From contig JASHYD010001413.1 in assembly GCA_030043175.1 (NCBI GenBank), forward strand, positions 1 to 7,426: a stretch of DNA of 7,426 bases. The letters run 5' to 3'. Positions within the stretch are counted from its first letter, which is position 1, and every line of letters begins with the position of its first letter. The notes beneath the pieces are model-generated. The model worked only from the letters and a program-made list of their open reading frames with translations, ran no database searches and was not told the origin of the DNA. Shown piece after piece: positions 1-7,120 of the stretch. The DNA is from Xanthobacteraceae bacterium. GTDB taxonomy: Bacteria > Pseudomonadota > Alphaproteobacteria > Rhizobiales > Xanthobacteraceae. A program made the translations under genes and the position numbers.

Positions 1-649
1 AGCTGTCGATCTTTCCCGCGCGTATTTGCTCCAAACACGCAAGTTCGGCCGCAAAATCATCCGGATGGCTGATGTCAGCCAATGACTTAGTCAGGAATTC
101 ATCCATTGGCCAGCCGAGAATGCGGCCGGACGCTTGGTTGGCTCTGAGCCATCTGAGATCAGAGCTAACGTGTGCGATGCCGACGGCGGCATTCTCAAAC
201 GTGGCACGAAACCGTGCCTCGCTTTCGGCGAGAGCGCGCTTGGCCACGACCTCCTCAGTAATCAACTCGGTGAACAGCAGCTCGCCGACAATCTGACCGT
301 TAGGGGCACGCCACGGCTTCAGCGACCACCGCAGAAAAACGGTGCTGCCATCCTCGTGCGGTACAAGGTCCTCCTGTTCGGCCAGTTCCTCGCCCGCCAG
401 CACGCGGACCTGAGCCTCGTACCAGCGCAACGGCAGATCTGGGAGTATCTCGGAAACCGAACAGCCGACCACCTCGGTGGGGGACGGGAGCCTTCTAGAG
501 AATATACACTCCATCTCTGAGAGGAAACGATGCGAGACAGCCAGATAACGCAGGTCTGCATCGAATATTGCGATGGAGGCAGGTAATTGCTCGACAAGCA
601 GTGCAAGCTCTGGCGGCCGCATCATCCGACTCAGGGACCACCTGCCCAT
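1..649 (-). CDS. PAS-PAS signalling protein, N-terminal part (probable sensor kinase)
   Basis: The reading frame is open from an ATG at 649 to the left edge (216 codons seen, C-terminus outside the window). Residues about 18-125 resemble a PAS domain with its PAC segment (LVEQLPASIAIFDADLRYL near the start; HEDGSTVFLRWSLKPW and GQIVGELLFTELI later). A helical linker, EVVAKRALAESEARFRATF, leads into a second PAS domain from about 141, with GRILGWPMDEFL and the typical SHPDD. Such proteins sense a ligand, redox state or light, and usually end in a histidine kinase or a cyclic-di-GMP domain; the output domain is not visible, so the kinase call is inference. No transmembrane segment is seen, which suggests a cytoplasmic sensor. 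An in-frame TGA upstream limits extension. The start is uncertain: no strong Shine-Dalgarno precedes 649, and ATG-ATG at codons 9-10 follows an AGGTGG and is an alternative. Confidence 0.8.
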   Translation of the reverse strand, partial: MGRWSLSRMMRPPELALLVEQLPASIAIFDADLRYLAVSHRFLSEMECIFSRRLPSPTEVVGCSVSEILPDLPLRWYEAQVRVLAGEELAEQEDLVPHEDGSTVFLRWSLKPWRAPNGQIVGELLFTELITEEVVAKRALAESEARFRATFENAAVGIAHVSSDLRWLRANQASGRILGWPMDEFLTKSLADISHPDDFAAELACLEQIRAGKIDS

Positions 650-711
650 ACCAAACGGCCCTGTTCTTGGTTCAGCGAATGCACCACCTTTCTGCGACCG
701 GCGATGCGCAT

Positions 712-1165
712 TTCACATACCACAGGCATCTAGCACCGCCGACCTCCGTGAGGAATTCTCCGGCGATGTGAATGACCTAGCAGCGACCGACGACCGACCT
801 TGCTTTTCTCCTCGATTCAATTAACGACAGCGCACGGGGCTTAGTTCCGCATCGATGTTGTTTGCTCCCGCTTGGTCCCGCCCCTTTTGAGCTTCTTTGG
901 ATGCCGCCCGGCTCTTGGCCTTAAGCGCGCAGTGTCAAACGCGCGTCTTGAACGTCAGCTTGGGGTCAACAACGGCTGTGCTGGTCGCTCGCGTGACACG
1001 TCAGCAGTACCTCAGAAAGCTGACGACTTTGGTGCGCCGCCAAAGTCGGCGGAGTCGGGCCAATTTCGGACACTCTGTGCCACCTTTCGAGTCGTTCGAC
1101 TGGCGCCGTGCGGCATGGCCGATCAAGGTGTTGTTGTTCACGCCCCTGACTTTGCCGGCCGCGCC
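712..1165. other. No convincing gene
   Basis: About 450 bases between the PAS gene and the kinase remnant. Open frames exist on the plus strand (for example 872-1192 and 897-1271), but their translations are rich in Arg, Ser and Ala, show no recognisable domain and overlap one another, as expected for chance frames in high-GC DNA. On the minus strand several short stop-separated pieces look faintly protein-like (for example TAVVDPKLTFKTRV before a stop near 940). They could be a decayed gene, but no family can be named. The stretch also holds a perfect hairpin (1024-1048) and a small tandem repeat of CGACCGA at 784-797. Confidence 0.5.
1024..1048. repeat. Perfect 9-bp inverted repeat (hairpin)
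   Basis: CGACTTTGG at 1024-1032 and CCAAAGTCG at 1040-1048 are exact inverted copies around a 7-base loop. Neither side is followed by a run of T on the matching strand, so it does not look like an intrinsic terminator. It could be an operator, an RNA structure or chance. Confidence 0.5.
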
Positions 1166-1360
1166 TCAGTTCGTTTTTTCCCGTTCCGCTAAAATTGATT
1201 CACGTTCCCAGCGCTCCAGCGCGTTCGCTGCTGGGCAAGCCAAGTGCCACATCAGACCCGAGGGAGCGTAATCTAGCTCGACCTCACCATCAACGGTTTG
1301 CCTCGCCATGGACTCGACGACCGTGCTGCCGAAACCGCACCGCTCCGGCCGTGACACGAG
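1166..1360 (-). pseudogene. C-terminal remnant of an HWE-type histidine kinase
   Basis: The minus-strand translation from about 1357 to 1214 contains GFGSTVVESMARQTVDGEVE followed by LDYAPSGLMWHLACPA. This is the pattern of the last ATP-binding (G2) box and C-terminal strand of HWE-family kinases, typically GFG(S/T)xLIE, then GGxVxLDYxPxGLxxxxxxP. The frame then runs about 15 more residues to a TGA at 1166-1168. Immediately upstream the frame has no kinase similarity and reaches a stop near 1402. The phosphoacceptor His, the HWE signature and the N and G1 boxes are all missing, so this is a stranded 3' end of about 50 residues. It lies upstream of the PAS gene on the same strand and may be what is left of a neighbouring or duplicated sensor kinase. 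The family call rests on motif recognition; the decay is direct from the sequence. Confidence 0.65.
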
Positions 1361-1511
1361 CGATCTGCGCAAAACCCTCGCCGTCCGCAAGCACAAAAAT
1401 CACGCCACGTCGTCTGCCGCCCGAAATCCTGTCGGCTGTAGCGCGCTCGGGGCGCAGGCCGATCACGCTCGCGCGTGTCGCCTTGCCGCCGAACCGGAAT
1501 GACGAGCAACC

Positions 1512-1889
1512 ATGAGCGCCGATCGGCCGGGCGAGCTGTCGGAGCGCGCAATCACCGCAGCCAAAGCAGCGGCGCAAGCAGGGGGGGCGTTATCTCTCCA
1601 TGTCGAGATCAAGGAGCTCGATATCCAAGCTCTCGCAAAGACCGCCCAGCAAGCCGACCCGGCCGTTGAACGCGCCATCCGTGCCATGCTCACAGCGGCT
1701 TATGGGACGTACCGACGGGATCGTGAGCGTCAAGAGCTGGCAGGGCCGGGAAGCGAGGACGGTGGTGACGTCTGTGCTCTGTGCGGAGCTGCGGGCGTTC
1801 TGTGGAAGGGTTTGACGCCGTGTTCATACGGCGGAAAGACCTTCAACGCCCATCTGCGGTGCTTCGAGGCGCTGACAGCGGGCGGGTGA
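1512..1889 (+). CDS. Hypothetical protein with C-terminal Cys/His cluster
   Basis: This 125-residue protein is not one I can assign to a named family. Residues 1-75 are Ala-rich and predicted helical (ERAITAAKAAAQAGGALSLH; VERAIRAMLTAAYGTYRRDR). Residues 76-87 are a Gly/acidic linker. The C-terminus holds Cys88, Cys91, Cys104, His114 and Cys117 (CALC, then TPCSYGG, then HLRC), a spacing that could bind one zinc ion. No signal peptide or membrane segment is seen, so it is probably cytoplasmic. An in-frame TGA at 1500-1502 lies four codons upstream of the ATG, which supports that start, although the Shine-Dalgarno is weak. It is oriented against both neighbours. In the +1 frame directly after its TGA, a protein-like stretch continues to 1980, so the C-terminus may have been altered by a frameshift. 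Zinc binding is inference. Confidence 0.6.
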   Translation: MSADRPGELSERAITAAKAAAQAGGALSLHVEIKELDIQALAKTAQQADPAVERAIRAMLTAAYGTYRRDRERQELAGPGSEDGGDVCALCGAAGVLWKGLTPCSYGGKTFNAHLRCFEALTAGG

Positions 1890-2091
1890 TGCGTCCGAAC
1901 CCAGCTCAGTGGCGGCGCTCAGCGATAATGAGCTCGCGTTCCTGCAGCGGACCATCTTGAAAGCGCGGCAAATTTGGTGAAGGGGGCGAATGACAAATTT
2001 CCAAAAGGCGGCGGTCTTTAGGCATGCGTTTTAATCCGGAAGCAAGGCCGGTGAAGGCGAGTGGTCAATTCATTGATGCGATCAAAACGAG

Positions 2092-2134
2092 CAGAAAAAC
2101 GTGGCCCACCGTGCCGAACACTCCGGCGGGCCAC
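2092..2134 (-). terminator. Rho-independent terminator of the phosphoesterase operon
   Basis: Read on the minus strand, GTGGCCC pairs with GGGCCAC (2128-2134 with 2101-2107). An inner GCCG/CGGC stem, a 7-base loop and a 5-base bulge on one side complete the hairpin, which is followed by GTTTTTC. It lies 37 bases after the phosphoesterase stop codon. On the plus strand no T-run follows the hairpin, so it serves the minus-strand operon only. Confidence 0.8.
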
Positions 2135-2171
2135 AACGTCGCTGCGTCAAGCCACCCCGACCGTAGGATGG

Positions 2172-4346
2172 CTAGAAATTGAAAAGGTCGAACAGATCGC
2201 TGATGGCGGGACTATTCAACGGTACGTAAGGATTTTGCGGTTCGGCGATCGGATTCGGGAAGTTGTCCCGGCTACGCCAAGTGATCGGCGGCACGCCCCA
2301 GTTGCGCTCAATGAACTTGATGATCGAAACGTGGTCCGCGTAATCATGTGAGATGTATCCGGGCTTCAGGTACGGTGAAACCACAATGAGTGGGATGCGG
2401 GTACCGTCACCGAAGAAGTCGAGGGGCTGCACATAGCCGGAGTCGTAGTAGCCACCGCCTTCATCTTCGGTGATGAAGATCGCGGTCTCTTTGGCGTAGG
2501 GTGAACTCTGCACCTGATCGACGATCTTCTGGACGAACCCTTCGAACAACTGAAGCTTGGACGACGAAGGGTGGCCGTCGACGTAGCCACTCGGCTTTAC
2601 CACCGAGACCGCAGGCAGCGTGTGATTGGCGATATCCGCGTACAGGTTCACCGAGTCCTGGATATGCGCAGCGACCTGATCGGGATGCGACATGATGGAC
2701 GTATCGTATTGGAACGGATTGCAGATGTTGCAGTACTCGTCGGCATTTGGCCCCGCCGTACCGTAATTGATCTGGTAGGGATCGTTGACGTAGTTGTTCC
2801 ACTGGTCGCCATAGTATTTCCACGAAATACGTTTGTCGTTGAGCGCGTCGCCGATACTTCGTGTCGATGACGGCGGAATTGTAAACGGCGTATTGGCCGG
2901 ATTTTGGTCGATATACGCGTTTTTGCCGTTGCCGAACCAGCCCGGGTTATAGTTGTTCAGCAGATAGTAATGGCCAGGCTCGCAGCGCGGATTGATCGGG
3001 CGAGGCAGCGAACTCAGGTAGTTCAGAATGGGTGTCACGCCGGGCTGTGTGGGGTCTGAGCAGTTGCTGTACGATCCGCCGCCGAAGACGGGTGCAGCGC
3101 TGTAGGGCGGTGGAAAGCCAGCGTTGAAGCTGTCGCCGTAGCCGTCCTCCGTGTACCAATTGTTAGTGCCTGATGCCGGATTTGGATTTTCGATCTCGTT
3201 GACGACACCCGCGTCGGGATTGGGGCATGGGTTTGGGTTCGCGGCGTCATTACAAGCGGTGTAAACCTCGACCCCATTGGGCGGCACGGCCGGATGGCTG
3301 TTACTATCGCTGAACCAGATCGCGTCGGCATGGCCGAACATGATGTGGTTGGCGCCGGTGCCGCCGTTGACCGACTGATGGAAGTTGTCACTCATGGCGT
3401 ACTTTTGAACAAGGCTCGTGAAGTAAGGCACGTCGCCCTTTTGCACATTATAGAAGCCGAGCGCCGTCGAGCCTTCTCCCGTGGTCGTCCCATTCGGCGA
3501 ATACTCGATGCTGAAGTTCTCGGGCTGTGCGACGCCGTTGGTACCGGCCCCTACGGTCACTTCCACCCAGGCAAACAGACCGGCGTTGCAACCCGACGGA
3601 TTGTCCCGGCTTGCTGCAGAGTGGCTGCAATTCAATTGCTGCCACATCTGATAGAAGCGATGCACCGGACTGGCCGCATAGGAAGTGTATGCGAAAGTGT
3701 TGTCGTTGGTCAGCTGAAATGGTAAAGCCGGCAAACTGCTGCCAGCGGTATTGTTGACACCGGTGATGCGCGTGTCGGGCGTCTTCGACTTCAGGCCGGT
3801 GGCGCCGGTCGTGAGGTACTGATAGTAGTCCGTCGGCAATCCCGTTTCTGTTTGCTCGGCCAGCGTCACGCTGGGGAGACACTGGGCAAACTCCGAGCAG
3901 GCACTTGGCCCGCCGACCAGCGGCGAAGGCATCAGATTATTGGCGAAAGGCTGCTGGGGCGGGCTTAATAAGAACGCATCCGTCGGACCTTGGTCCTGCG
4001 CCTGCATCTGCTGCGCCTTCTGGAAGTGAGGGCCAGGGATCGCGTTCTTGTTGGCATCCAGCGTGATGATGCCTTTGGAGAGCAGGTTGTTAACGGTCTG
4101 CCCGGGCGGGGGCAAATAGGTGGCAAACACGTGATCGAAGCTGCGGTTCTCGCCAATGATGACGATGACGTGCTTGATCGGCGTTTGCGTATAGTGATCT
4201 CCTGGGCCTGGCCATCCGCCGACGAAACCTGGAACAGGGGGAGATTGCGCGAACGCAGGAGCGAGCGTGAATTGCCCCAGCGCCAACGCACTTAGTCCCG
4301 TGCAGCAGCTATGCATAAAACGAGACTTGCGCTTATCGAGTATCAT
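2172..4346 (-). CDS. Secreted phosphoesterase (phospholipase C / acid phosphatase superfamily)
   Basis: This 724-residue enzyme belongs to the phosphoesterase family that includes bacterial phospholipase C and AcpA-type acid phosphatases, which hydrolyse phosphate esters with a metal-dependent alkaline-phosphatase-like fold. A Sec signal peptide spans residues 1-33 (KRKSR, hydrophobic core, AFA before QS), so it acts in the periplasm or outside. The first catalytic motif is at 57-77 (HVIVIIGENRSFDHVFATY; Glu66, Asn67, Asp71, His72). Others are MSDNFHQSVNGGTGANHIMF (318-337), GHPSSSKLQLFEGFV (591-605), FITEDEGGGYYDSG (624-637) and DYADHVSIIKFIERNWG (668-684). All family landmarks are present, so it should be active. 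Ten cysteines lie beyond the signal, so disulfides are likely. The ATG follows GAGGAGG at 4354-4360 with a 7-base spacer, and starts 14 bases after the stop of the oxidase remnant. The substrate cannot be told from sequence: phospholipid, phosphomonoester and other esters are all possible. Confidence 0.9.
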   Translation of the reverse strand: MILDKRKSRFMHSCCTGLSALALGQFTLAPAFAQSPPVPGFVGGWPGPGDHYTQTPIKHVIVIIGENRSFDHVFATYLPPPGQTVNNLLSKGIITLDANKNAIPGPHFQKAQQMQAQDQGPTDAFLLSPPQQPFANNLMPSPLVGGPSACSEFAQCLPSVTLAEQTETGLPTDYYQYLTTGATGLKSKTPDTRITGVNNTAGSSLPALPFQLTNDNTFAYTSYAASPVHRFYQMWQQLNCSHSAASRDNPSGCNAGLFAWVEVTVGAGTNGVAQPENFSIEYSPNGTTTGEGSTALGFYNVQKGDVPYFTSLVQKYAMSDNFHQSVNGGTGANHIMFGHADAIWFSDSNSHPAVPPNGVEVYTACNDAANPNPCPNPDAGVVNEIENPNPASGTNNWYTEDGYGDSFNAGFPPPYSAAPVFGGGSYSNCSDPTQPGVTPILNYLSSLPRPINPRCEPGHYYLLNNYNPGWFGNGKNAYIDQNPANTPFTIPPSSTRSIGDALNDKRISWKYYGDQWNNYVNDPYQINYGTAGPNADEYCNICNPFQYDTSIMSHPDQVAAHIQDSVNLYADIANHTLPAVSVVKPSGYVDGHPSSSKLQLFEGFVQKIVDQVQSSPYAKETAIFITEDEGGGYYDSGYVQPLDFFGDGTRIPLIVVSPYLKPGYISHDYADHVSIIKFIERNWGVPPITWRSRDNFPNPIAEPQNPYVPLNSPAISDLFDLFNF

Positions 4347-4360
4347 ACACTTTCCTCCTC

Positions 4361-4690
4361 TCAGGAATTGCCTAACGCTCCTGTTGAAGTTGCAGCATCC
4401 GCGGGCTCAACGCAGATTCTTCCCATCATGCCGCCGTCCCCATAATGGAGAAGCTGGCAGTGATAGACGAAGGCGCCGACGGTGTTGGGGGCGCGAAAGT
4501 CCATGCGCAGCCACACACTGGCGTATCGCAGCCGCCGTTGTAGTAGGGACGGACGGTATCGTGCAGAATCGGCGCGACGCGACTCCGGCTCACACCGCGT
4601 GGCCACCCTTAGCAACAGGAAGCTGGGTCCGGCATCGCGCCCCCCGAAGCGCTGGATCCAGCATCGTGCGCCCGGGCACGGCCAGAAACA
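4361..4690 (-). pseudogene. Collapsed second multicopper oxidase copy
   Basis: Two parts of the intact oxidase at 5200-7062 are fused here. Bases 4572-4690 match 6999-7116 (leader, both possible starts and first codons). Bases about 4409-4571 match about 5280-5445 (the last stretch, with copper site 4). Roughly 1.55 kb between them is missing. From the GTG at 4593 the join is in frame (VSRSRVA then PILHDTVRPYYNG). A 4-base deletion after YYNG then shifts the frame. The shifted downstream frame still reads RMDFRAPNTVGAFVYHCQLL and GDGGMMGRI, 34 of 44 residues identical to the intact copy. Copper ligands are lost: HCHLLEH has become HCQLLHY. From the ATG at 4635 a stop occurs after 8 codons. 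It cannot encode a working oxidase. Its TGA at 4361 lies 14 bases before the intact phosphoesterase start, mirroring the oxidase-phosphoesterase junction upstream. Confidence 0.9.
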
Positions 4691-5000
4691 GTCCATCCTT
4701 ATGCCGGCTTCCTTGCAGTCGAATGACATCCACGCGAACCTAGCCTTTAAAAGGTCACCATCGCGGCTCACCGCATGAAGCCGATGGGCTCCGAGACTGG
4801 ATGCTGCATGACGCAGCGCCGTTACGGCGGGACGTGGAGCGCTCGGTGCCACAGCTCTAGTCGGCTGGGGCAAGAAGTGGTGCCCTCGAGGATTGGGAGG
4901 GGTGCCGATCGTCCAGATTTTTGGCATTAGTGCTTGCAGTGCGCTGACAGAGGCTCTGATCAAATTGCATAATACATTGAAATAATGCGAGAAATATCGA
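4691..5000. other. Unassigned spacer between decayed copies
   Basis: About 310 bases between the truncated phosphoesterase copy and the collapsed oxidase copy. A minus-strand open frame crosses it and runs on to 4361, but the translation here has no recognisable domain and I treat it as a chance frame. No similarity is visible to the region upstream of the intact oxidase or to the rest of the phosphoesterase gene, so its origin is unknown. It includes a short hairpin (CGCCG-TTA-CGGCG near 4817-4829) without a T-run, and an AT-rich patch (about 4960-5000) that could hold a promoter for the downstream gene, though no clear -35/-10 pair is seen. Confidence 0.5.
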
Positions 5001-5213
5001 CTATCGCCCATAAGTGGCGAACACGTGATCGAAGCTGCGATTCTCGCCGATGATGACGATGACGTGCTTGATGGGTGATCGCGTATAGTGGTCGGCCGGG
5101 CTTGGCGCTCCGCCCGCCAGGGCCGGGCCGAGCGAGAATTGCCCGAGCGCCAGCACACTTAGTCCTGGACGGCATCCCCGCAATAAATGAGATTTCCGTT
5201 TATTTAGCGTCAT
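5001..5213 (-). pseudogene. Truncated phosphoesterase copy (first 70 residues)
   Basis: The product is 70 residues: MTLNKRKS, a Sec-type hydrophobic core (PGLSVLALGQFSLGPALAGG), then HYTRSPIKHVIVIIGENRSF and DHVFATY. It matches the N-terminus of the intact phosphoesterase at 2172-4346; from HYT to FATY 25 of 27 residues agree. Similarity stops abruptly after FATY, and two codons later the frame ends at 5001-5003. The first catalytic motif is present but the other metal-binding motifs are gone, so no activity is expected. Expression signals remain good: GGAGGAGA lies 5 bases before the ATG, and the gene begins inside the last codons of the intact oxidase (14-base overlap), so it is probably still translated by coupling and exported as a short peptide. 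A short functional derivative cannot be excluded, but decay after duplication is the simpler reading. Confidence 0.88.
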
Positions 5214-7062
5214 ACAAATCTCCTCCAATTGGTCGGTTTGAGGACTCGGCAGAAACGGGGGTGTCTGCTGGCTCGACCCGGATTCGGCCCATCATGCCGC
5301 CATCCTCATGCTCGAGAAGGTGACAGTGATAGACGAAGCTGCCGACGATGTTCGGATCACGAAAATCCATGCGGAGCCGCACGCTGGGGTATCGCAGCAT
5401 CCGGCCGTTGTAATAGGGGACATTGACCGTATCGCGCAGAAATGGCTCGTTCACCGGAAGGCCAGACCAATCGCGCAGCTGAAAATGGAGTTGATGGATG
5501 TGGAAATCATGCAATTCCGTCGAGCGGTTCTCGATGATCCAATCCTCCACATCCCCTTGCTTGACCACGATATCGGGGGCTTCTGATTGCGGATCGAACG
5601 GCGCGGGCGTCTTGCCATCCACCGTGATGTAAAACGTGGTGGGGCTGTTGGGATTGGCGGGATCCTGCGGTTGCTCGGAGAAATACAGTTTTCTGACGCG
5701 CGCCGGAGCGACATCGCCGACCCACGGCAGAGCGGCAGGCGGCAATGGCTCCGGATTCGCGGGCAAGCGAGATTGTTGTTCCGGGGCATCGGGTGCGGCT
5801 ACAATCGATGCGAGCGCTCGATTAGGGTCGTTTTCGCCGGCCGGTCCAGTATCGACCGCTCGGGTCACCAGCAAGGCAGGCACTCCCAGGGGTGGTCCGT
5901 CCACAATGAACTCGACCCGCGCGCCCGGTGGCACGCCGATATGATTGACGCGCGTGACGGGAAGAGTCGGGTTGCCATTGGAATTCAGCGGTACGCCGTC
6001 GATGGCGACGACGCCGAGCGGTTGCGGGGCGCGTCCAAACAGCACCGCGAGATTCAGATAGGTGATCGCCGAAGCGTTGAGGACGCGCCAAAGCTGGCGT
6101 TCGCCCGGCTTCATCGTAATGGTGGCCCGCGGATAATTGGGATAGGGCACAGGTACGAAGTTGATGGACAGGTCTTTTGCCGGCTTGCCGAAGCCGGTGC
6201 CGTTGTTGGCGGTGTCACCATCGCTGTCGAGTTGATTTTTCGGAACGATAGGCTCCGATTTTGAAGGCGGTGCGTCGGGGTTCAAAAGGTCCTGATCGCG
6301 GATCACGAACACGCGCTCGGGCAGGCCCGCCACTGCTGGATTGGCCCGCTCAATGCCTTCGACAATAAGGGCGCCGGAAGCGCCCCCGAGTACTTGGACT
6401 TTGCTGAAGCCGTGTATATGCGGGTGATACCAATAGAGACCGGGCGGCTCGTCAGGTGGAATGCGAAGGCGGTATTCGAATGGTGGATCGTCCGGCTGGA
6501 TTGACGTTTTCAGGACGTCGTCTTGGTGGCACGCCGACGGCACGGTAAGCCCGTGAAAGTGCAGGTTGGCCGAAGTCGACGTCATGGCACCGCTGGTGCA
6601 TGGATCGGAATTCTTTTTCGACAAACATATCGGCGCTTCGAGTAGCGCCTCTTGTTGATCATGGGTGTGAGCCGCACTGGGGGCGGCCGATCCCAAGTCG
6701 ATCAGGTCATTTTTAAAACGAAGTATCAGCAGATCGCCTGGCTTGAGCCGTAACGTCGGCGACTGAGTGCCGTCGGGTGTCAAGTAACAATAGCGGGTCG
6801 AGCCGTCAGGCTGTTTCTGATCGTGGATGGTCAGATCGACCTGCAGGACCCCATCACGACTGCGGAGGTCCCGCGGCTCCGGCACAACGCTCCCGGTTTC
6901 CGGCCGCTGACAGAAATCTATGGGCGCGTCAGGCGCTTGGGACGAGCCACTCGATTCCAGGCAAATCGCGAGGAGGCAAGTGCTAACCGACAGTCGCCGC
7001 GCGATGCGACTTCGGTTCACGCCATGTAGCCACCCTTGGGAACGGCTAGCTGGATCCGGCAT
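5200..7062 (-). CDS. Exported multicopper oxidase (laccase-like, three cupredoxin domains)
   Basis: This 620-residue enzyme (from the ATG at 7062) should couple oxidation of a phenolic, metal ion or similar reductant to reduction of oxygen to water. All four copper-binding motifs are intact: HFHG (168-171), YHPHIHG (212-218), HDFHIH (518-523) and HCHLLEH (579-585) with axial Met590. The hydrophobic stretch LSVSTCLLAICL (24-35) after RSRIARR is an export signal; it is not an obvious lipobox because Ile precedes the Cys. Five cysteines outside the copper sites and the signal (51, 92, 146, 155, 178) sit in domain 1, an expanded N-terminal domain that may hold disulfides. The start is ambiguous: ATG 7062 follows GGGGGG, while GTG 7020 follows AAGGGTGG and gives a more compact signal peptide. 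An in-frame TTG at 7092 is less likely. Its stop overlaps the truncated phosphoesterase start by 14 bases. The substrate is unknown. Confidence 0.92.
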   Translation of the reverse strand: MPDPASRSQGWLHGVNRSRIARRLSVSTCLLAICLESSGSSQAPDAPIDFCQRPETGSVVPEPRDLRSRDGVLQVDLTIHDQKQPDGSTRYCYLTPDGTQSPTLRLKPGDLLILRFKNDLIDLGSAAPSAAHTHDQQEALLEAPICLSKKNSDPCTSGAMTSTSANLHFHGLTVPSACHQDDVLKTSIQPDDPPFEYRLRIPPDEPPGLYWYHPHIHGFSKVQVLGGASGALIVEGIERANPAVAGLPERVFVIRDQDLLNPDAPPSKSEPIVPKNQLDSDGDTANNGTGFGKPAKDLSINFVPVPYPNYPRATITMKPGERQLWRVLNASAITYLNLAVLFGRAPQPLGVVAIDGVPLNSNGNPTLPVTRVNHIGVPPGARVEFIVDGPPLGVPALLVTRAVDTGPAGENDPNRALASIVAAPDAPEQQSRLPANPEPLPPAALPWVGDVAPARVRKLYFSEQPQDPANPNSPTTFYITVDGKTPAPFDPQSEAPDIVVKQGDVEDWIIENRSTELHDFHIHQLHFQLRDWSGLPVNEPFLRDTVNVPYYNGRMLRYPSVRLRMDFRDPNIVGSFVYHCHLLEHEDGGMMGRIRVEPADTPVSAESSNRPIGGDLYDAK

Positions 7063-7120
7063 CGCGCCCCCCAAAAGCGCTGGACCCGACAACGCGCGCC
7101 CCCGCGCGGCCAGAAAGCGA

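Noticed and set aside
134..520. A 128-codon plus-strand frame near the left edge
   Set aside because: It is antisense to the PAS-PAS reading frame, which has clear domain similarity.
872..1271. Two overlapping plus-strand frames of 106 and 124 codons
   Set aside because: Arg/Ser/Ala-rich translations with no domain, mutually overlapping, with no convincing ribosome binding site; the end also runs antisense to the kinase remnant.
1195..1577. Several frames on both strands around the kinase remnant and before the Cys/His protein
   Set aside because: They shadow one another in high-GC DNA, and only the frame carrying the GFGST motif matches a known family.
3294..3882. Frames of about 140 codons on both strands inside the phosphoesterase
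   Set aside because: Shadow frames of the 724-residue gene, which shows continuous family motifs across this region.
4941..4968. A second possible Pho half-site (CTGTCAG on the minus strand) in the spacer
   Set aside because: The partner half-site is poor, no -10 follows at the right distance, and the site is about 600 bases from the phosphoesterase start.
4361..5158. A 265-codon minus-strand open frame read as a single protein
   Set aside because: It joins an out-of-frame reading of the truncated phosphoesterase, the unassigned spacer and the shifted end of the collapsed oxidase. Only its last 55 or so residues are meaningful, as oxidase remnant.
5587..6264. A 225-codon plus-strand frame antisense to the oxidase
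   Set aside because: It lies entirely opposite well-conserved multicopper oxidase coding sequence and has no recognisable domain.
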